A stretch of DNA of 64,000 nucleotides from Bacillota bacterium (GTDB lineage: Bacteria; Bacillota; Clostridia; Acetivibrionales; JAFADI01). A program made the position numbers and the translations under genes. Shown piece after piece: positions 32,653 through 41,601 of the stretch (its first letter is position 1; each line of letters opens with the position of its first letter). The DNA lies in the NCBI GenBank assembly GCA_023424965.1, contig JAFADI010000062.1:1-64000 (forward strand), given 5' to 3'. Below the pieces are notes generated by a model. It worked only from the letters and a program-made list of their open reading frames with translations. It did no database searches and was not told where the DNA came from.

Positions 32653-33621
32653 TTATACTTTGGAAGCCTTTGCCGAAATCCTCTTTTTCGCCTGTGCTTC
32701 CTTCCATACCACCCAAAGAGGGCTGGAAATAAAAATGGAGGAATAGCATCCGCTGGCGATACCGATGATCAGGGGCAGGGTAAATTCCTTGATGGATACG
32801 ATGTTGTGATAGGAAGCGAATATATAGGTGGTCACGATACAGATAAGCACCGTAACAACCGTATTGATGGACCTGGCCAGCGTCTGGATGATACTCTTGT
32901 TGACCAGTTCACCAATGGGTATCTTCCTCAACAATCCGCTGTTTTCCCTTATCCTATCATAGATGATGATGGTGTCGTTCATGGAATAACCGATGACCGT
33001 CAGCGCCGCCGCTATAAAGGACTCATTCAGCGGAATCCTGAACAGTATATAGACCGCCAGCATAATCATTACGTCGTGCAACAGACCCAAAACCGCCATA
33101 ACACCGGCAGAAAGGCCGGACATAATGTTAAACCTCATCCAGATATAGAGGATGATCAGCACGGAGGCCAAGAGTACGGCCTTCAAACCGTTGGACTTTA
33201 TCTCGTTGCCGATCAGGGGCTGAACACTGTTTACGCTTATTTCGGAGTCCTCCGGAAGCTTAAATTCCTTCCTGAGTTCCGCTACAAGCTTGTTGAGCTC
33301 ATCGCCAGAAAGAGTATCCTTGCTGGAGATGTTGACCTGAAGCAGGTCAATCTTCTTGCCCGCCTCCTTGGTATTTATGGTCTGAGACTTCTGCGCCGTG
33401 GCTTCCTTGTTGATGGTGCTTTTAACAATTTCCGCCGCCTTGTTTGTGTCATAGTTACTGTCGTTCATCTGGATCTGGAGGATGGTACCGCCTTCAAACT
33501 GGATGTCCGTCCTAAATCCGCCGTTCATTCCTCCAAAAGCAAACCAGGAGATCACACCAACCAAAACGATTAATATGGATAAAGCAAAGAAATATTTTCT
33601 TTTACCGATTATGTCTATCAC
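32653..33621 (-). CDS. secF: Protein translocase subunit SecF
   Basis: SecF, with SecD and YajC, uses the proton gradient to aid Sec-dependent export. The product is about 323 residues with six helices and an extracytoplasmic P1 domain. Typical segments are GGTILQIQMND, GYSMNDTIIIYDRIREN and RSINTVVTVL. GTG 33621 is chosen because AAGGAGGG lies 9 bases upstream. It follows secD closely on the minus strand. Confidence 0.94.
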   Translation of the reverse strand: MIDIIGKRKYFFALSILIVLVGVISWFAFGGMNGGFRTDIQFEGGTILQIQMNDSNYDTNKAAEIVKSTINKEATAQKSQTINTKEAGKKIDLLQVNISSKDTLSGDELNKLVAELRKEFKLPEDSEISVNSVQPLIGNEIKSNGLKAVLLASVLIILYIWMRFNIMSGLSAGVMAVLGLLHDVMIMLAVYILFRIPLNESFIAAALTVIGYSMNDTIIIYDRIRENSGLLRKIPIGELVNKSIIQTLARSINTVVTVLICIVTTYIFASYHNIVSIKEFTLPLIIGIASGCYSSIFISSPLWVVWKEAQAKKRISAKASKV

Positions 33622-33634
33622 GCCAACACCCTCC

Positions 33635-34924
33635 TTATACGCCATACAGCCAGTGGTGCTTGGCTATATCGTGGTCCGCTGCAGATTTTAACATTATTCT
33701 TGATACCGTTACCGCCGTCAGGAAGCTTAGTGCAACACCCAGTCCCAGGGTAATGGCAAAGCCTTTGATGGGGCCAGTACCGAATATATAAAGTACAACC
33801 GCCGTTATCAAGGTGGTCATGTTGGCATCGAATACCGCTGCAAAAGCCCTCTTGAAGCCCACATCAATGGCAGCTCTCAGGGTCTTGCCGCTTCTGATTT
33901 CTTCCTTTATTCTTTCAAATATGATTACGTTGGCATCAACACCCATACCGATGGTCAGTATGATACCTGCGATACCGGGCAAAGTCATGGTGATACCCAG
34001 CCAGGAAATAACCAGCAGCTGTATCACGGTGTGCGCCAGAAGCGCTATGTTTGCCAGGATGCCGGGCAGTCTGTAGTATGCAAGCATGAACAGGCATACC
34101 AGCACAAAGGCTACAATTGCCGCGTCAATGCTGACCTTCAAAGCTCCCTCTCCAAGGGTGGGGCTGATGGAGGTGACTTCCTTTGCTTCAAGCTTGAAAG
34201 GCAGTGAACCGGAACGGATGACCGCAGCCAGCTCCGAGGCTTCTGCCATCGTCTTCTGGCCGGTGATGATGGCGCTTCCTCCACTGATTCTGGAGTTGAC
34301 CGTAGGCCAGGAAATCAACTGCTCGTCCATGAATATGGCAATGGGCTTTCCGATCAACCTGCCTGTAGCCTCTTCGAAGCTCTTTGCTCCTTCGCTGTTC
34401 AGCTTCAACTGGACCACAATGCCGCTTTGGGGATCGTTGGCCACGCTTGCATCGGTAACCTGTGTTCCCTGCAGTACAATCTTACCCGTGGGCAGATAGT
34501 TTCCTGCTTCGTCTCTTTTCGTTTCATCGACTTCCTGGAAAGTCAGTAAAGCTGTCTTGCCCAATTCGTCAATAGCCTTCTGGGGGTTGAAGTCCTTTTC
34601 ACCTTTTTTCCAGGGGATTTCAATGATGATACGGTTATTGACTTTGTCCGTAGTTATTGTTCTGTCGAGGATTCCTTTATTGTCAAGCCTTTTACCCATG
34701 ATGACCTTGGCTTTCTCCAGATCGTCACCGGATGGCTTGCTCCCATCCGGGGTCTCGGCAAACAGTGTCGCATGAATGCCTCCCTGGATGTCTATCCCTG
34801 GCCTTATATCCGAGGCGCCCGGTATTCTCCACCCGAAGATATTGGCCCCGAAAGCTGCAAGATAGGTTAAAACTCCAATGATTACTATAACTGTGAAGAA
34901 TTTAACCCCGTTGTTACCTTTCAT
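33635..34924 (-). CDS. secD: Protein translocase subunit SecD
   Basis: The 429-residue product has the SecD signature GIDIQGGIHATLFAE (DLxGG equivalent), the P1 head domain, and C-terminal helices with LTIGMGVDANVIIFERIKEE (quoted in full, 20 residues) and FDANMTTLITAVVLY. The first transmembrane helix is near the N-terminus. ATG 34924 follows AAAAGGGGG. SecD works with SecF encoded immediately downstream. Confidence 0.96.
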   Translation of the reverse strand: MKGNNGVKFFTVIVIIGVLTYLAAFGANIFGWRIPGASDIRPGIDIQGGIHATLFAETPDGSKPSGDDLEKAKVIMGKRLDNKGILDRTITTDKVNNRIIIEIPWKKGEKDFNPQKAIDELGKTALLTFQEVDETKRDEAGNYLPTGKIVLQGTQVTDASVANDPQSGIVVQLKLNSEGAKSFEEATGRLIGKPIAIFMDEQLISWPTVNSRISGGSAIITGQKTMAEASELAAVIRSGSLPFKLEAKEVTSISPTLGEGALKVSIDAAIVAFVLVCLFMLAYYRLPGILANIALLAHTVIQLLVISWLGITMTLPGIAGIILTIGMGVDANVIIFERIKEEIRSGKTLRAAIDVGFKRAFAAVFDANMTTLITAVVLYIFGTGPIKGFAITLGLGVALSFLTAVTVSRIMLKSAADHDIAKHHWLYGV

Positions 34925-35059
34925 TTGTAAAATTCCCCCTTTTCTTTTTTCCACATGAAGTTATTATATAACTATAGAATAAGCGAGTCAATATAAATAA
35001 CCTACATATATATGTTATATAAAAGTGCACATATTCTATCCGTGGAAATATCTTCATGC

Positions 35060-35725
35060 CTAAAGAAGTCGTGTTTCATTAATGATCAACTGAAATGTAA
35101 GTCCCAAGAATACGGCTGCACGGCGGCTCATGGTCATTCTTGCCAGGAATATCTCAAAGTAGTCCATCACGGGACATATCTTGGTGTCGATATGCAGTTC
35201 CAGAACTGCGGACCTTGCTTCCCTCTCCACATAGATTTTGGAACTGTCTACGGCATAATTGACCCTGTCGTGTATGTCAAAGGTTGCAAAATCCGTATTT
35301 GTCACCCTGCCCCTGTGCACATCCGATTTGTCTGCCAGGATCAATGCCGCTGAAATATTGCTGACCGCCGTACCGGTATTTTCATCATGATTGCCTATGG
35401 CCAGCATGACCTCCGCCGCTTCTTTCGGCTCCATTCCCATACGGGTCAGTATGTCATAAGCCAGTATGGCTCCGGAATGGGCATGATCGATCCGGTTTAC
35501 GGCATTGCCGATATCATGCATGAACCCGGCTATTTTGGCCAGCTCCACTTCCCTTTCATCATGGCCCAGGTCCCTGAGGATGCTGCCGGCATTTTGAGAA
35601 ACCAATCCCACATGCCTGAAGGAATGCTCCGTATAACCAATGGCCTTCAGCTGCCTTTCCGATATCTCCAGGAAGGTCTTGATTTCTTCATTTTGCTTCA
35701 CATCATTTATCGTAACCAGCGGCAT
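35060..35725 (-). CDS. HD-domain phosphohydrolase
   Basis: This 221-residue cytoplasmic protein has an HD metal site: HSFRHVGLVSQNAG, AGFMHDIGNAVNRIDHAHSG and IGNHDENTG, then the acidic ILADKSDVHRGRV. The family hydrolyses phosphoesters, often nucleotides. The specific substrate is unknown. ATG 35725 follows AAGGAGG. It is encoded upstream of secDF on the same strand, a common clostridial arrangement. Confidence 0.85.
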   Translation of the reverse strand: MPLVTINDVKQNEEIKTFLEISERQLKAIGYTEHSFRHVGLVSQNAGSILRDLGHDEREVELAKIAGFMHDIGNAVNRIDHAHSGAILAYDILTRMGMEPKEAAEVMLAIGNHDENTGTAVSNISAALILADKSDVHRGRVTNTDFATFDIHDRVNYAVDSSKIYVEREARSAVLELHIDTKICPVMDYFEIFLARMTMSRRAAVFLGLTFQLIINETRLL

Positions 35726-35755
35726 AAAAATTATTTCCTCCTTATAATATTATTA

Positions 35756-35893
35756 GGGACCGTTAAAACATAACTTCCGTTATAATTTGCTACACCCTGC
35801 GCAGACTCTAGGATGCATAGGCGAGCAGCAAGCAAAGCTTGCGACCAGCCCACGCAGGGCCCGCACAAAACCGGAAGTAATATTTTAAGTCCC
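35756..35893. mobile_element. 138-bp palindromic element with nested stems
   Basis: The ends are imperfect inverted repeats (GGGACCGTTAAAACATAAC at the left, GTAATATTTTAAGTCCC at the right, both with CTTCCG/CGGAAG adjacent). Inside, CCCTGCG/CGCAGGG form a second stem that encloses AGGATGCATAG, a GCAAGC-aaa-GCTTGC hairpin and GCGACCA. No coding capacity. It is intergenic between the HD hydrolase and the gamma-carbonic-anhydrase-like gene. Confidence 0.6.
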
Positions 35894-35926
35894 TTTTAGG
35901 ATTTCACAATTTTTATAAAATAGACA

Positions 35927-36439
35927 TCACCCGGCTGAATTCATATAATCTTCGGAAAGCCGCACATACTCCCCCGCATTGCTTTTGATGCCGGATATTT
36001 CTTCCGGCGTCAGCGGCCGCTTGACCTTTGCAGGACTTCCAAGAACAAGGGATCCCTCCGGTATTTCCGTGTTGGGAGTGACAACGGCTCCCGCACCGAT
36101 CAGTGAGTTGTCACCCACCTTCACATTGTCCAATACGATGGCTCCCATTCCCACCAGGCAGTTGTCGCCTATTTTACAGCTGTGAAGGATGGCTCCGTGT
36201 CCCACCGTGACATAATCTCCGATGGTCAATTCCACGTTGTGTACGCAATGCAGCAGCGAACCATCCTGTATATTGGAGTATTCTCCCACAGCAATCCTTT
36301 CAATATCCCCGCGGATAACCGCATTGTGCCATACGCTGGAGTTCCTGCCGATTTTCACTTTGCCTATAACGGCGCTTCCAGGTGCAATATAACAGGTCTC
36401 ATCAATCTCAGGCGTAAAATTCTTGTATTTCTGAATCAA
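35927..36439 (-). CDS. Gamma-carbonic-anhydrase-like hexapeptide protein
   Basis: This 170-residue left-handed beta-helix (hexapeptide repeat) protein of the YrdA/PaaY group has repeated I/V/L-G-x-x motifs from IGKVKIGRNSSVWHNAVIRGD onward (quoted in part). The three zinc-ligand histidines are in CVHNVELT and VTVGHGAILHSCK. TTG 36439 is chosen since GGAGTGGAGG precedes it, and the longer frame upstream is implausible. It may bind Zn or Fe with weak carbonic anhydrase activity; the physiological role in this family is unclear. Confidence 0.87.
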   Translation of the reverse strand: MIQKYKNFTPEIDETCYIAPGSAVIGKVKIGRNSSVWHNAVIRGDIERIAVGEYSNIQDGSLLHCVHNVELTIGDYVTVGHGAILHSCKIGDNCLVGMGAIVLDNVKVGDNSLIGAGAVVTPNTEIPEGSLVLGSPAKVKRPLTPEEISGIKSNAGEYVRLSEDYMNSAG

Positions 36440-36479
36440 GACCTCCACTCCTTTATCCTTAATTCTTCTTAAACTGCTC

Positions 36480-37829
36480 TCAGACCACTTGGGCGGCTTT
36501 GATCCACAATGCACACTCAACCCTCTTTTTCTCCAATTCACAGCCAATCTTATAAGGCATGTTTATATTTTTATGGAATTGGTAGGAGTTGGCGGCGCAT
36601 CCGCCGCTGCAGTAAAATTTGGCCCAGCAGTCCCCGCATTCGCTCTTTGTATATACATTTGAGTTTTTAAACGTATTCTGGATGGCGGTATTTATTTCTC
36701 CCCCATTGACATTTCCCATTTTGAAGTCTTCCATGCCCACAAACTGGTGGCAGGGATAGATATCGCCCTCCGGTGTTACGGCCAGGTATTCGTGTCCGGA
36801 ACCGCAGCCTCCCAGCCTTTTTGCCACACAAGGCCCCTGGCTCAGGTCGATCATAAAATGAAAGAAATTGAAACCTTCCCCCGAATTTATCCTGTTTACA
36901 TACTCCCCGGCCAGTTTTTCATACTCCCGGAACAACACCGGCAGGTCCTCCTGCCTTAAGTCATAGCCCGTATCCTTTGCCGCGACCACCGGCTCCACCG
37001 ACACCTGTTTGAAGCCCAGGTCCGCCAAATGCAGGACATCTTTCGAAAAATCCAGGTTTTCGCGGGTAAAGGTTCCACGCACATAATAATTGTCCTGGTT
37101 CCTGGATTCGGCCAGGTCCATTATTTTAGGCAGTATGTTGTGGTAAGAGCCTTTGCCGTCGACCCTGCAGCGCATCCTGTCATTCACTTCCTCACGGCCG
37201 TCAATGCTCAGCACCACGTTCTGCATGTTTTCATTGATATATTTTTTATTCTCTTCATTTAATAAAAGCGCATTCGTGGTAATGGTAAATTTGAATTTCT
37301 TGTTGTGTTCCTTTTCCTTGCTTAAAGCATAGTCCACAATTTCCTTGACCACATTGAAATTCAGCAGAGGTTCTCCGCCAAAAAAATCAATCTCCAGATT
37401 TTTTCTATTGAGCGACTGTTTAATGAGAAAGTCGATGGCTTTTTTCCCTATCCCGGCAGTCATATTGGTCCTCTCGCCGCCGAAGCTGCCTGTGCCGGCA
37501 AAGCAGTATTTGCACCGCAGGTTGCAGTCATGGGATATATGAAGGCACAGAGCCTTTACTACGGGCTTTCTGTCCCATAAAGGCATATAATCCTTGTACA
37601 CGTCCTCGGAAAAAAGCAGCCCTTTCTCTTCCAGACCGCTGATTTCCTCCAGGGCCTCCTGAAGCTGCTCCTCGGTATAGCGTGAGGACAGCCTGTCCAT
37701 AATGCCCCGGTTATCCATTCCTTTATAGTATTCCAGTACATCGTAGGCCACATCATCAAACAGGTGCACTGCACCGCTGTTTACATCAACGACGATATTT
37801 GTTCCGTACATTTTAAACCTGTGTATCAT
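36480..37829 (-). CDS. SCIFF thioether-forming radical SAM maturase
   Basis: This 449-residue radical SAM/SPASM enzyme installs thioether cross-links in the SCIFF (six cysteines in forty-five) peptide. The N-terminal peptide-recognition domain (VVDVNSGAVHLFDDVAYDV, RRE-like) is followed by the radical SAM motif SHDCNLRCKYCFAGTG. A SPASM Cys-rich tail follows (LGGCGSGHEY, CHQFVG, SECGDCWAKFYCSGGCAAN). ATG 37829 follows GAGGA. The SCIFF precursor gene lies upstream at 38016-38156. This pair is a hallmark of Clostridia. Confidence 0.95.
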   Translation of the reverse strand: MIHRFKMYGTNIVVDVNSGAVHLFDDVAYDVLEYYKGMDNRGIMDRLSSRYTEEQLQEALEEISGLEEKGLLFSEDVYKDYMPLWDRKPVVKALCLHISHDCNLRCKYCFAGTGSFGGERTNMTAGIGKKAIDFLIKQSLNRKNLEIDFFGGEPLLNFNVVKEIVDYALSKEKEHNKKFKFTITTNALLLNEENKKYINENMQNVVLSIDGREEVNDRMRCRVDGKGSYHNILPKIMDLAESRNQDNYYVRGTFTRENLDFSKDVLHLADLGFKQVSVEPVVAAKDTGYDLRQEDLPVLFREYEKLAGEYVNRINSGEGFNFFHFMIDLSQGPCVAKRLGGCGSGHEYLAVTPEGDIYPCHQFVGMEDFKMGNVNGGEINTAIQNTFKNSNVYTKSECGDCWAKFYCSGGCAANSYQFHKNINMPYKIGCELEKKRVECALWIKAAQVV

Positions 37830-37884
37830 TCCTCTTAAAACCCCTTTATGAATTTAAAGCAGGGACCCCTATGGCATCCTGCCA

Positions 37885-37963
37885 GGGAAACCGTCAGATA
37901 TCACGGTTTCCCTTATAAAATTAAAAAGTGAAAAGTGAATACCAACCCTTCACTTTCCACTTT
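37885..37963 (-). other. Two hairpins between SCIFF and its maturase
   Basis: GGGAAACCGT/ACGGTTTCCC (37885-37912) and AAAGTGAAAAGTGAA/TTCACTTTCCACTTT (37925-37963). They lie downstream of the peptide gene and may allow partial termination or RNA stabilisation, giving more peptide mRNA than maturase mRNA. Confidence 0.55.
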
Positions 37964-38015
37964 AAATATGTAACATACCAGTAAGCACTCCTGCAGTTAC
38001 TGTTATGCTGTAAGC

Positions 38016-38156
38016 TTAGTTTTTCTGGCAGCTCTGGTTGGCAACCGTACAGGAAGTTTTGCAGGCTGACTGACAGGATGTCTGGCACTCGCCGCATCCC
38101 CCGTTTTTCAAGCTGTCCTTCAGCGTTGAGCCGTTGAGTGTTTTTATATGTTTCAT
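38016..38156 (-). CDS. SCIFF ribosomally made peptide precursor (46 aa)
   Basis: This short frame from ATG 38156 to TAA 38016 encodes 46 residues beginning MKHIKTLNGSTLKDSLKNG and then carrying six cysteines at positions 21, 24, 28, 32, 36 and 43 (CGECQTSC, ACKTSC, NQSC). This is the six-cysteines-in-forty-five (SCIFF) family. The leader part is recognised by the maturase encoded downstream, which forms Cys-based thioether bonds. GGGAGGG lies about 8 bases upstream of the start. An overlapping longer frame starting at 38160 is not the gene. Confidence 0.95.
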   Translation of the reverse strand: MKHIKTLNGSTLKDSLKNGGCGECQTSCQSACKTSCTVANQSCQKN

Positions 38157-38189
38157 TCATTTCCCTCCCAAGTCATTTTATCAGGATTG

Positions 38190-38198
38190 ATTATAGCA
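38190..38198 (-). promoter_or_regulatory. Extended -10 promoter of SCIFF gene
   Basis: TGCTATAAT on the minus strand (TG at 38198-38197, TATAAT 38195-38190) is an extended -10 element about 35 bases before the SCIFF start codon. The -35 is weak. Confidence 0.5.
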
Positions 38199-38272
38199 TA
38201 GTAAGGCTTTGTTGGAAAGACTTTTTTGGGGAAAATTGCGACATTTTCCTTCAAAAGGTCCTATGCGGCTTA

Positions 38273-38704
38273 TTACCGTTTATACTTGCTCTTTGAGCCG
38301 CTCTTCAGGTTGATGCCGATGATTCCCCCGATGGCTCCGGCCAGTATGCCGATCACCAGCATTGTAAGCACATACCTGTTTACCCCGAAATCCCTGAAGA
38401 CGATACTGCTTAAAAGGTAAAGCAGGATCATGTACAGTATTCCCACCGCCGCTCCGTTGAGCCAGCCCCGGTTTCTCGCATTCCTGGATATAATGGACCC
38501 TGCGGCAATGACGCTGATCACCGTGGTGATCAGAACAACCGGTGAAATGTATTTTTCGGGAAAGCTTGTATAAGTGAGCACAAAGGCGAATATGATGAAC
38601 AGCGGAATTGTTATTAAATAAGATATCAAAATTCCTTTTACGATTGTAAGGAAGTTTACCTTTTCATTCAAAGTAGTTTTGATTTCTTGTGTGATCTGCT
38701 TCAC
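38273..38704 (-). CDS. TIGR04086/YrzE family membrane protein
   Basis: This roughly 143-residue protein has four hydrophobic helices (ILISYLITIPLFIIFAF, VVLITTVISVIAAGSII, AVGILYMILLYLLSSIVF, LTMLVIGILAGAIGGIIG) and a basic C-terminus (SGSKSKYKR). It matches the YrzE/TIGR04086 family of Firmicutes, of unknown function, typically encoded next to yajC or SCIFF genes. GTG 38704 gives a 10-base spacing from GGAGG; TTG at 38710 is the alternative. Confidence 0.8.
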   Translation of the reverse strand: MKQITQEIKTTLNEKVNFLTIVKGILISYLITIPLFIIFAFVLTYTSFPEKYISPVVLITTVISVIAAGSIISRNARNRGWLNGAAVGILYMILLYLLSSIVFRDFGVNRYVLTMLVIGILAGAIGGIIGINLKSGSKSKYKR

Positions 38705-38811
38705 GACCAAAGCACCTCCAATAGATTAAGCCCGGGTATTGCATTGTCCTCTAGTATAATCTATTTTTGGAGGGCCTGAGTTAGAACACAACCTCTTCAA
38801 ATTTGGGGCAT

Positions 38812-38849
38812 AAAAAAATTGCATTGGAGTGATATCCTGCAATTTTTTT
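38812..38849 (-). terminator. Bidirectional terminator after yajC
   Basis: AAAAAAATTGCA and TGCAATTTTTTT form a perfect 12-bp stem with T-runs in both directions. Confidence 0.85.
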
Positions 38850-38893
38850 AATCTGCTTTCGCTCAATATGTTTTATTCCGCTAAGGATTCTCA

Positions 38894-39175
38894 TTAAGCT
38901 TCCACAGGCTTTTTGACTTCTTTGACGGCCCACCTGCTCAACCTGATCTGGGTCTTCTCAACGCTTGTTTCTATCGTAACTTCATCATCCTTAATATTTA
39001 TGACCTTGCCGATTATTCCGCCGACGGAAACCACATCATTCCCTACCTGCAATGCATTGAGCATTTCCTTGGTCTTCTTTTCCCTTCTTCTCTGGGGCAG
39101 AATGAGAATGAGGTACATAATGACAAAAAACCCCACCATCCATATAATACTTACCCAACCCTGATAACCTTCCAT
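38894..39175 (-). CDS. yajC: Preprotein translocase subunit YajC
   Basis: This 93-residue product has one N-terminal membrane helix (VGFFVIMYLILILPQRRREKK) and a small cytoplasmic beta domain with ALQVGNDVVSVGGIIGKV (quoted in part). YajC associates with SecDF in the export machinery. ATG 39175 follows GGAGG. It lies downstream of tgt, the common order queA-tgt-yajC. Confidence 0.95.
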   Translation of the reverse strand: MEGYQGWVSIIWMVGFFVIMYLILILPQRRREKKTKEMLNALQVGNDVVSVGGIIGKVINIKDDEVTIETSVEKTQIRLSRWAVKEVKKPVEA

Positions 39176-39244
39176 AAATATCCTCCTAATTTATTAAATT
39201 TTTATTTTGCCAGGTACTGTGCAAGCCCTGAAAAATAAATTTAA

Positions 39245-40366
39245 TTACCATTTTTTACCCATCGCATTAAGGAATTCATTTCTAAAATCACCAAGTCTAT
39301 CTTCTATTATAGCCTGTCTTACGTTTTTCATCAAGTTTAATAAAAAGCTTAAGTTGTGCCAGGTAGTAAGCCGGATGCCAAGCACCTCATTCACTTTCAG
39401 AAGATGCCGGATATAGGCCCTTGTAAAGTTCCTGCAGGCGTAGCAGTCACACCCGGGGTCCATGGGCGTGTAGTCCCTGGCATACCTGGCATCCCTTACA
39501 ATCAGCCTTCCCTTGCTGGTCATCACCGTACCGTTTCTTCCTATGCGGGTGGGCAATACGCAGTCAAACATGTCGATACCCCTGATAGCCCCTTCAATCA
39601 GGTAGTCGGGGCTCCCAACACCCATCAGGTACCTGGGCTTGTCTTCCGGAAGCATTGGAACGGTAGACTCCAATATTCTATACATATCCTCCGCCGGTTC
39701 TCCCACGCTGAGGCCGCCGATGGCATATCCGGGAAAATCCAGTTTCAGAAGGCCTTTAACACTCTGTGCCCTCAAATCTTCATATACCCCTCCCTGTACG
39801 ATACCGAACAAAGCCTGTTTCTCAACATTCTTATGGGCTTCCTTGCACCTTTGGGCCCACCGGGTGGTCCTCTCCAGGGATTTTTTTGCATAGTCGTATT
39901 CGCAGGGATACGGGATGCACTCGTCAAAAGCCATGATGATGTCGGCTCCCAGGTCATTTTCAATCCCAATGGCGATTTCGGGAGAAATAAAATGACTTGA
40001 ACCGTCGATGTGGGATTTGAAGGTAACTCCTTCTTCCTTGATGCTCCTGAGCCCACCCAGGCTGAAGACCTGAAATCCGCCGCTGTCGGTAAGGATGGGC
40101 CTGTCCCAGTTCATGAAGCCGTGCAGCCCCCCCGCCTCCCTGACAATTTCCTGCCCCGGCCTTAAGTAAAGGTGGTAGGTATTGCTCAATATAATCTGTG
40201 CATCAACGGATTTCAGCTCATCCGGAGACATGCCCTTAACGGAGGCCTGTGTTCCCACAGGCATAAAAGCGGGCGTGTCGAAGGACCCGTGAGGCGTATG
40301 CACCCTTCCCAGCCTCGCTCCCGTTTGTTTACACTTTTTGATGAATTCATATGTTACAGCCGCCAT
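39245..40366 (-). CDS. tgt: Queuine tRNA-ribosyltransferase
   Basis: Tgt exchanges guanine-34 of GUN anticodons for the queuosine precursor preQ1. The 373-residue TIM barrel has the catalytic DSGGFQVFSL, FDCVLPTRIGRNG, and the zinc site PGCDCYACRNFTRAYIRHL (quoted in part). The final cysteine/histidine zinc ligand pattern is intact. ATG 40366 follows AAAAGGGG. Its neighbours queA and yajC fit the usual context. Confidence 0.97.
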   Translation of the reverse strand: MAAVTYEFIKKCKQTGARLGRVHTPHGSFDTPAFMPVGTQASVKGMSPDELKSVDAQIILSNTYHLYLRPGQEIVREAGGLHGFMNWDRPILTDSGGFQVFSLGGLRSIKEEGVTFKSHIDGSSHFISPEIAIGIENDLGADIIMAFDECIPYPCEYDYAKKSLERTTRWAQRCKEAHKNVEKQALFGIVQGGVYEDLRAQSVKGLLKLDFPGYAIGGLSVGEPAEDMYRILESTVPMLPEDKPRYLMGVGSPDYLIEGAIRGIDMFDCVLPTRIGRNGTVMTSKGRLIVRDARYARDYTPMDPGCDCYACRNFTRAYIRHLLKVNEVLGIRLTTWHNLSFLLNLMKNVRQAIIEDRLGDFRNEFLNAMGKKW

Positions 40367-40384
40367 GGTTTACCCCTTTTCAAC

Positions 40385-41410
40385 TTATTTTATCAGCATG
40401 GCATCCCCAAAGCTGAAAAACCTGTATCTTTCCTTTATGGCTTCGTTATAAGCTTCAAGGATCTTTTCTCTTCCGGCGAGGGCGCTGATCAGCATGAGCA
40501 GCGTGGACTCGGGAAGGTGGAAATTGGTGATCAACGCATCCACCACTTTAAACCGGTAGCCGGGATAGATAAAAATATCCGTATTCCCACTTCCCGCCAG
40601 TACCTGTCCCTCTTCGTTCCCTACCGTTTCCAGCACCCGGCAGCTGGTGGTGCCCACTGCGACCACCTTTTTTCCGGAGGTCTTGGCCCCGTTGATCTTT
40701 CCGCAGGCCTCGGCCGTTATGCTGTAATGTTCGGAATGCATTTTGTGCTCCAGAATGTTTTCTGCTTTTACGGGCCTGAAGGTTCCAAGTCCCACATGAA
40801 GGGTCACACAAGCAATGTCTACGCCTGTTTTTTCTATTTCTCCAAGCAACTCCCTGGTAAAATGCAGCCCGGCAGTGGGGGCCGCAGCGGAGCCCTTCCA
40901 CCTGGAGTAGACTGTCTGGTATCTTTCCGAGTCCTCAAGCCGCTTTGTTATATAGGGAGGCAGCGGTACGATGCCCACCCGTTCCAGAATCTGCTCAAAA
41001 ACACCGTCGTATTCAAACCGTACAAGCCGGTTGCCCTCTTCAACCACATCGACAATCTCCGCCTGTAAAAGCCCGCCTCCGAAAACAAATCTGGCCCCCG
41101 GCTTTGCACGCCTTCCGGGCTTCAAGATGACTTCCCAGATGTCGCCGTTGAGTCTTTTCAACAGAACGAACTCAATCTTTCCTCCCGTATCCTGCTTTTC
41201 ACCCAGGAGTCTGGCGGGAATTACCCTTGTATCATTGAGTACAAGGCAGTCCCCTTTATTAAAATATTTGATTATATCCTTGAATATTTCGTGTGAAATA
41301 GCCCCCGTTTCCCTGTCAAGAACCAGCAGCCGGGACATGTGCCTTTCCCCCAGGGGTTCCTGCGCAATGAGCTCTTCGGGAAGATCATAATAAAAATCAT
41401 TTAATTTCAT
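40385..41410 (-). CDS. queA: S-adenosylmethionine:tRNA ribosyltransferase-isomerase
   Basis: QueA transfers the ribosyl part of SAM to preQ1 in tRNA during queuosine synthesis. The 341-residue protein begins MKLNDFYYDLPEELIAQ, with DTRVIPARLLGEK, AAAPTAGLHFT and SLLMLISAL-like segments of the family (STLLMLISALAG). ATG 41410 fits the family length; a 16-residue Cys-rich extension upstream is rejected. The ribosome binding site is weak (TTGGG). Confidence 0.96.
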   Translation of the reverse strand: MKLNDFYYDLPEELIAQEPLGERHMSRLLVLDRETGAISHEIFKDIIKYFNKGDCLVLNDTRVIPARLLGEKQDTGGKIEFVLLKRLNGDIWEVILKPGRRAKPGARFVFGGGLLQAEIVDVVEEGNRLVRFEYDGVFEQILERVGIVPLPPYITKRLEDSERYQTVYSRWKGSAAAPTAGLHFTRELLGEIEKTGVDIACVTLHVGLGTFRPVKAENILEHKMHSEHYSITAEACGKINGAKTSGKKVVAVGTTSCRVLETVGNEEGQVLAGSGNTDIFIYPGYRFKVVDALITNFHLPESTLLMLISALAGREKILEAYNEAIKERYRFFSFGDAMLIK

Positions 41411-41547
41411 CGATATACACCCAAAACAATTTTGTCCATGTAAAACAAAATAATACATTACTTCGGTGGAATTTACAAGGCCGTCCAGAAGATTTCAAAA
41501 GAATTCCGGACATATATCCATTTTAAGTCCCTCGGAAATAAAAATAT

Positions 41548-41577
41548 TTGACATCAACAATATACGAGTGTTATCAT
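41548..41577 (+). promoter_or_regulatory. Promoter of the lysine-riboswitch operon
   Basis: A perfect TTGACA (41548-41553), an 18-base spacer and TATCAT (41572-41577). A second TATAAT lies at 41587-41592 without a good -35. Confidence 0.6.
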
Positions 41578-41601
41578 ATACTAAAATATAATAGTAATAA
41601 A

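Noticed and set aside
32386..33573. 395-residue open frame opposite secF
   Set aside because: Shadow of secF on the other strand; rich in His, Gln and Asp as expected of antisense frames.
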